Positions 61,086 to 64,000 of a DNA stretch of 64,000 nt are shown one piece after another. The stretch lies in assembly GCA_030066975.1 (NCBI GenBank), contig JASJAO010000002.1, positions 310,001 to 374,000 of the forward strand. The letters are read 5' to 3'. Below the pieces are notes generated by a model that saw only the letters and a list, made by a program, of their open reading frames with translations, did no database searches and was not told where the DNA came from. Position 1 is the stretch's first letter. Every line of letters begins with the position of its first letter. This stretch comes from Henriciella sp. (lineage in GTDB: Bacteria > Pseudomonadota > Alphaproteobacteria > Caulobacterales > Hyphomonadaceae). A program made the translations under genes and the position numbers.

Positions 61086-63386
61086 TTACTGGATAGACAC
61101 CGAAGCGCCGCTCGAAGTGTCCTTTTCGACATTCGCCGGATTGCCTTTGACGCGGATGGATGACCCGCTGGAGGCATCAATGATGACAGACTCTGAGGCA
61201 TAGACTGTGATCGATGATCCACTTGATGCATCGATCTCCGCGTCTGCGCATTCCAGCTCGCCGAGAGACAGGTTGGAGCCGGATGACGCGTCGACGGTCA
61301 GTTCGTTACACGCCCCCGACAGGGAGACCATCGAGCCTGAAGACGCATCGACTTCCAGATTGTCGGCGACAAGGTCACCTTTGAATGAGGATCCGGAGCC
61401 AATATCAACGGTCTCAAGGGCTGACGACTGGGCATACACTTCAAGGCTGAGATAACGGCTGCCGGACCAGCCAAGGTTGCCCGAGCGGCTAATATCCAGG
61501 ACGCCGTCATCGACACTGATCTCTACATCATCCCAGTCTCCGCCGCGCAGGATGGCTGTGACACCCGGCTCTGGAGATTGCGTGTAGGTGACTGAAAACC
61601 CGCCAGACAGGTCGACCTCATTGAAATCGCCAACAGAGAACGCCTTGGTTTTCTCTGTCATGTCGACATTGTCGCGCTCATTCTGATGCTTGATCCGCTC
61701 CTGACGAGCCTGCTCGCGTTCGACCCGACGCACAGCGCGTTCCTGCTCACGCTCCACCCGTTCGGCCATGCGTTCGGCCTGTTCAGCGGCGCGTTCAGCC
61801 TGACGCTCAATCTGCTCAGCCTGTCTGTCCCAATTCCAGCTCCAATTATGGGCGAACTTGGCGGCTTCGGCCTCAGCCATGGCCTCAATATGGGGTTCGA
61901 TCTCTTCAACCCAGGCTTCGGCGCGGGCCTCAACCTCTTCGCCCCAGATTTCCATCTCTTCGGCCCAGGCTTCCATCGTGGCCTCAAACTCCTCCATCTG
62001 AGCCTCGTCGAGTTGAAACGCCTGACTGTCGAGCTCCAGATGGAAACTGTTGCCATCATTGAACATGACAAAGCCAGGGATGCCCTCCAGAGTCGGCACG
62101 TCAGGCATGGGAGGCAAATCATCGAACGAGAACTCAAACGTCTCGCCATCAATATTGATCGACATGTTCATGCCTTCAAGCGCATGTGTATCGACATGAA
62201 CATGGACGTCGTCGTCGATCTGGATATCCTCATCGAAATCGACGTCCGCTGTTTGAGACTGGCCAGGGCCTCCGGCAAGCTCTGCCTCTGGGGTCTGGGC
62301 CGTTGAGGAACAGGATGCGGTCGTGAAGATGGCCGCGGCACCAAGAGCTCCGGCAAGCGCGGTGCCCATCAAACGGCGACGAAAATCAGGTGTAGGGTGC
62401 TGCATCATTATCAGTCTTTCTTTTATCGGATGAGCAAGGGTCAAACTGGCAGCCGCCATGCGGCGATCAGAGGGCCTGGCGAGCTTGGCCGCCTTAACGA
62501 GGGTCCGGCCATACGCCGCTGGTGAGAGTTTCGCCCGGTTCAGAACATCGGCGTCGCACGCCGCTTCCTGGTCGGTGCGGAAGGCTTTCAGGGCGATGTG
62601 TGCAAAGGGGTTGAACCATTGGACCGCGGCGACAATCCGGGCAATCTGGAACGCCCACAGGTCGCGCCGTTTCAAGTGCATCAATTCGTGGATCAAGGCA
62701 TCGCGTTGCTCAGATGGCGTATAGTCTTCTTCAAACCAGTAAGGCAGCAGCACAACCGGATCTTTGAGGCCCGTCACCAAGGGTCCGCTACACAACAGGC
62801 TGGAGCGTACGTGCGGCACGTTCTTGAGCTTCAGCATCTTTGCAATCGCCGCTGTCTCTTCGAGGATAGTATCAGAGGCGGGATCGGAATCGTCCCAGAT
62901 CAGGCGTTGGAACACATCCTGGCGGCGCAAGGACAGGCCGAGCCAGAGGAGCGCCCCGAGAACCCAGACAGCGGTCAGGATCATTGGAGCCTGGGCCAGA
63001 GCGCCCTCCAGCAAACCGTTCCAGAATGACGGCGCAGCGGGCGCGACCATATCATATATCGGAGGCACTTCAGCGACTACAGGCGGCGCTGGCGCAGCCA
63101 CGACGTTCACCTCAGGCGCCATGACGAAAACCTGCTCAGCCACGGCTTCAGGCTCGGCTGTCGTCGGCATCAGCATCGATATCCAGCCCGAGAGCGACCA
63201 GTTGGCGGGCAGCGGCGGCATCACGAACCGCGCGAGCGGCAGCAACCAGAGCGCGTACGCTGCCTTCGGCCCAAAATGGCGGGCGAAGGGTCTGCGGATG
63301 AGCAGAACGAAGGCGACAAGTATCCCCACGGCGAGCGTGGTCAGTCCAGCTTCCTGGATAAACGGGTGAAGATCAGTCCAGTTCAT
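61086..63386 (-). CDS. M56 (BlaR1-type) metallopeptidase fused to a C-terminal GIN/DUF2807-like domain
   Basis: A 766-residue protein. Residues 1 to about 340 are a BlaR1/M56 membrane peptidase with helices at about 15-30, 43-60 and 133-152 and the zinc motif HELMH (233-237). A further helix lies at 340-358. Then come an acidic segment, a coiled coil (about 465-575, Glu/Arg/Ala-rich) and a C-terminal beta-helix-like domain (about 582-766) with repeated DASSGS strings, as in the GIN/DUF2807 fold. The usual penicillin-binding sensor of BlaR1 is replaced. It overlaps blaI by 4 bases. An envelope-stress sensor is likely, ligand unknown. Confidence 0.88.
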   Translation of the reverse strand: MNWTDLHPFIQEAGLTTLAVGILVAFVLLIRRPFARHFGPKAAYALWLLPLARFVMPPLPANWSLSGWISMLMPTTAEPEAVAEQVFVMAPEVNVVAAPAPPVVAEVPPIYDMVAPAAPSFWNGLLEGALAQAPMILTAVWVLGALLWLGLSLRRQDVFQRLIWDDSDPASDTILEETAAIAKMLKLKNVPHVRSSLLCSGPLVTGLKDPVVLLPYWFEEDYTPSEQRDALIHELMHLKRRDLWAFQIARIVAAVQWFNPFAHIALKAFRTDQEAACDADVLNRAKLSPAAYGRTLVKAAKLARPSDRRMAAASLTLAHPIKERLIMMQHPTPDFRRRLMGTALAGALGAAAIFTTASCSSTAQTPEAELAGGPGQSQTADVDFDEDIQIDDDVHVHVDTHALEGMNMSINIDGETFEFSFDDLPPMPDVPTLEGIPGFVMFNDGNSFHLELDSQAFQLDEAQMEEFEATMEAWAEEMEIWGEEVEARAEAWVEEIEPHIEAMAEAEAAKFAHNWSWNWDRQAEQIERQAERAAEQAERMAERVEREQERAVRRVEREQARQERIKHQNERDNVDMTEKTKAFSVGDFNEVDLSGGFSVTYTQSPEPGVTAILRGGDWDDVEISVDDGVLDISRSGNLGWSGSRYLSLEVYAQSSALETVDIGSGSSFKGDLVADNLEVDASSGSMVSLSGACNELTVDASSGSNLSLGELECADAEIDASSGSSITVYASESVIIDASSGSSIRVKGNPANVEKDTSSGASVSIQ

Positions 63387-63751
63387 CGCTTTAGTCTCCC
63401 CAACAAAGCTTCGAGGTCTTCAATATCCTGATCGCTAAGCCCGCGGGCATCGGCGAGTTGCGCAACAAGCGGCGCTGCACGACCGCCAAACAGGCGATCC
63501 ACAAGCTGGCCAGCAGCGTTCTTCTGATACGCCTTTTCGTCCACAAGCGGGCTGTAGAGATAACGGCGGCCTTCCTGTTCAATCGACAGCGCGCCTTTAT
63601 CAACCAGGCGGGACAAGAGCGTCTTGATTGTGCGGATGTTCCAATCCTGCTGGCCTTCAAGGGCTTCAGCGACTTCAGAGGCGCCAATGCCCGGCTTGCG
63701 CCAGATCACTTTCATGATTTCGAGTTCAGCCGTTGAAATTTGCAGGGTCAT
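63383..63751 (-). CDS. BlaI/MecI/CopY-family repressor
   Basis: A 122-residue winged-helix repressor. LQISTAELEIMKVIWRKPG and ASEVAEALEG are followed by the recognition region WNIRTIKTLLSRLVDKGALS, all characteristic of BlaI/MecI. These repressors dimerise on TACA-type operators and are cleaved when the M56 partner signals. Two operator-like sites lie directly upstream, so it should repress its own operon. Confidence 0.95.
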   Translation of the reverse strand: MTLQISTAELEIMKVIWRKPGIGASEVAEALEGQQDWNIRTIKTLLSRLVDKGALSIEQEGRRYLYSPLVDEKAYQKNAAGQLVDRLFGGRAAPLVAQLADARGLSDQDIEDLEALLGRLKR

Positions 63752-63764
63752 GATTCACTCGTAT

Positions 63765-63782
63765 TGACTACAAGTGTGGTCA
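63765..63782. promoter_or_regulatory. BlaI-type operator 1
   Basis: TGACTACAAGTGTGGTCA, an interrupted dyad (TGACTACA/TGTGGTCA, 7 of 8 matched). It lies 14 bases before the blaI start and just after the predicted -10. Confidence 0.7.
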
Positions 63783-63808
63783 TTACCCTTGACTACAAAT
63801 GTGGTCAA
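63780..63808 (-). promoter_or_regulatory. Promoter of blaI-M56 overlapped by operators
   Basis: On the minus strand TTGACC (63808-63803) and TAATGA (63785-63780) are separated by 17 bases. The operators cover the -35 and spacer, and the region from the -10 into the start site. Confidence 0.65.
63790..63807. promoter_or_regulatory. BlaI-type operator 2
   Basis: TGACTACAAATGTGGTCA, identical to operator 1 except at one central base, centred 25 bp away. It covers most of the -35 and spacer. Confidence 0.7.
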
Positions 63809-63828
63809 TAGAAAAATTATGACAATTT

Positions 63829-64000
63829 CTAGGCAGTCTTGTTGACGCTCGGATAGGTCTGTGGGGCCCGGTCGACGGCTTCGTCAAACCCCACCGTTTC
63901 AGCCACAATATAGAGAGGACGGGCTTTCACCTCGGTGAAAATGCGTGCCATGTATTCGCCGAGCACGCCGATCCCGATCAACATAATCCCATTGAAGAAC
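63829..64000 (-). CDS. C-terminal end of a family-2 (DPM1/GtrB-like) glycosyltransferase (partial)
   Basis: The last 56 residues up to the stop at 63829-63831 read FFNGIMLIGIGVLGEYMARI, then TEVKARPLYIVAE and a polar tail. This is the pattern of the C-terminal membrane helix of GtrB/ArnC-like glycosyltransferases that make polyprenyl-linked sugars. The catalytic part lies beyond the window. It is 21 bases from the second blaI operator and in the same direction as blaI. Confidence 0.8.
   Translation of the reverse strand, partial: FFNGIMLIGIGVLGEYMARIFTEVKARPLYIVAETVGFDEAVDRAPQTYPSVNKTA

Noticed and set aside
1-64000. CRISPR arrays, insertion sequences, prophage or integron signs
   Set aside because: No short regularly spaced repeats, transposase or phage genes, or terminal inverted repeats were seen; base use looks even along the window.

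Overview
The window is a gene-dense chromosomal segment of an alphaproteobacterium. The best fit from gene content is a marine Caulobacterales/Hyphomonadaceae-type bacterium (Hyphomonas/Henriciella-like). Supporting signs are the order prfA-prmC-DUF4167, dapF-mtaB-ftsY and aroK-aroB-CorC, a zinc-free L31, a large TonB-dependent receptor next to a beta-propeller phytase, and a 530-residue-class isocitrate lyase next to malate synthase and a ScfR/RamB-type regulator. The genus is inferred from remembered families, not from a search. I see no rRNA, tRNA, insertion sequence, prophage or CRISPR array. Only one stretch longer than about 300 bases lacks a gene (27052-27391).

Layout: 1-2.9 kb translation termination (prfA, prmC) and DUF4167. 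2.9-8.3 kb mixed metabolism: acyl-CoA dehydrogenase-like flavoprotein, ArsC-like reductase, mesaconyl-CoA hydratase-like MaoC protein, GNAT, MarR, dapF. 8.4-13 kb EEP-family hydrolase, then mtaB-ftsY-5-FCL joined by ATGA overlaps. 13.1-15.6 kb an SGNH-like/MBOAT O-acylation pair. 15.7-19.8 kb LacI regulator, membrane-anchored M20 peptidase, YqaA/DedA protein and a diguanylate cyclase-like protein with an altered GGDEF motif. 19.8-25.4 kb an eight-gene minus-strand leucine operon (leuC, GNAT, VOC, leuD, I42 inhibitor, two ABM proteins, leuB), mostly joined by 4-base overlaps. 25.6-27 kb a secreted protein of five 76-residue repeats. 27.4-29.8 kb rplS, trmD, a Tag-type glycosylase and DUF2853. 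29.9-34.4 kb vWA lipoprotein, CorC, aroB, aroK. 34.5-37.9 kb a small membrane protein, an exported unknown and an APH/DUF6285 fusion. 37.9-41.9 kb phytase and TonB-dependent receptor. 42.1-46.9 kb aceB-aceA and divergent scfR. 47-60.9 kb mixed housekeeping, channels and hydrolases. 61-63.8 kb a BlaI/M56 pair in which the M56 protein carries a C-terminal GIN-like domain. 63.8 kb to the end, the C-terminus of a glycosyltransferase.

The points most worth a second look are: the tandem-repeat secreted protein whose only cysteines flank the repeat array; the M56-GIN fusion with two well-placed BlaI-type operators; aceB and aceA in one reading frame separated by a single stop codon, with aceA starting at TTG; the leucine operon carrying five accessory genes; the TxDxW-type pore in a single-domain voltage-gated channel; and a CGTATACGGA element shared by the lacI and TonB-receptor upstream regions. 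All functions are assigned from reading the translated sequence; no database search was possible.
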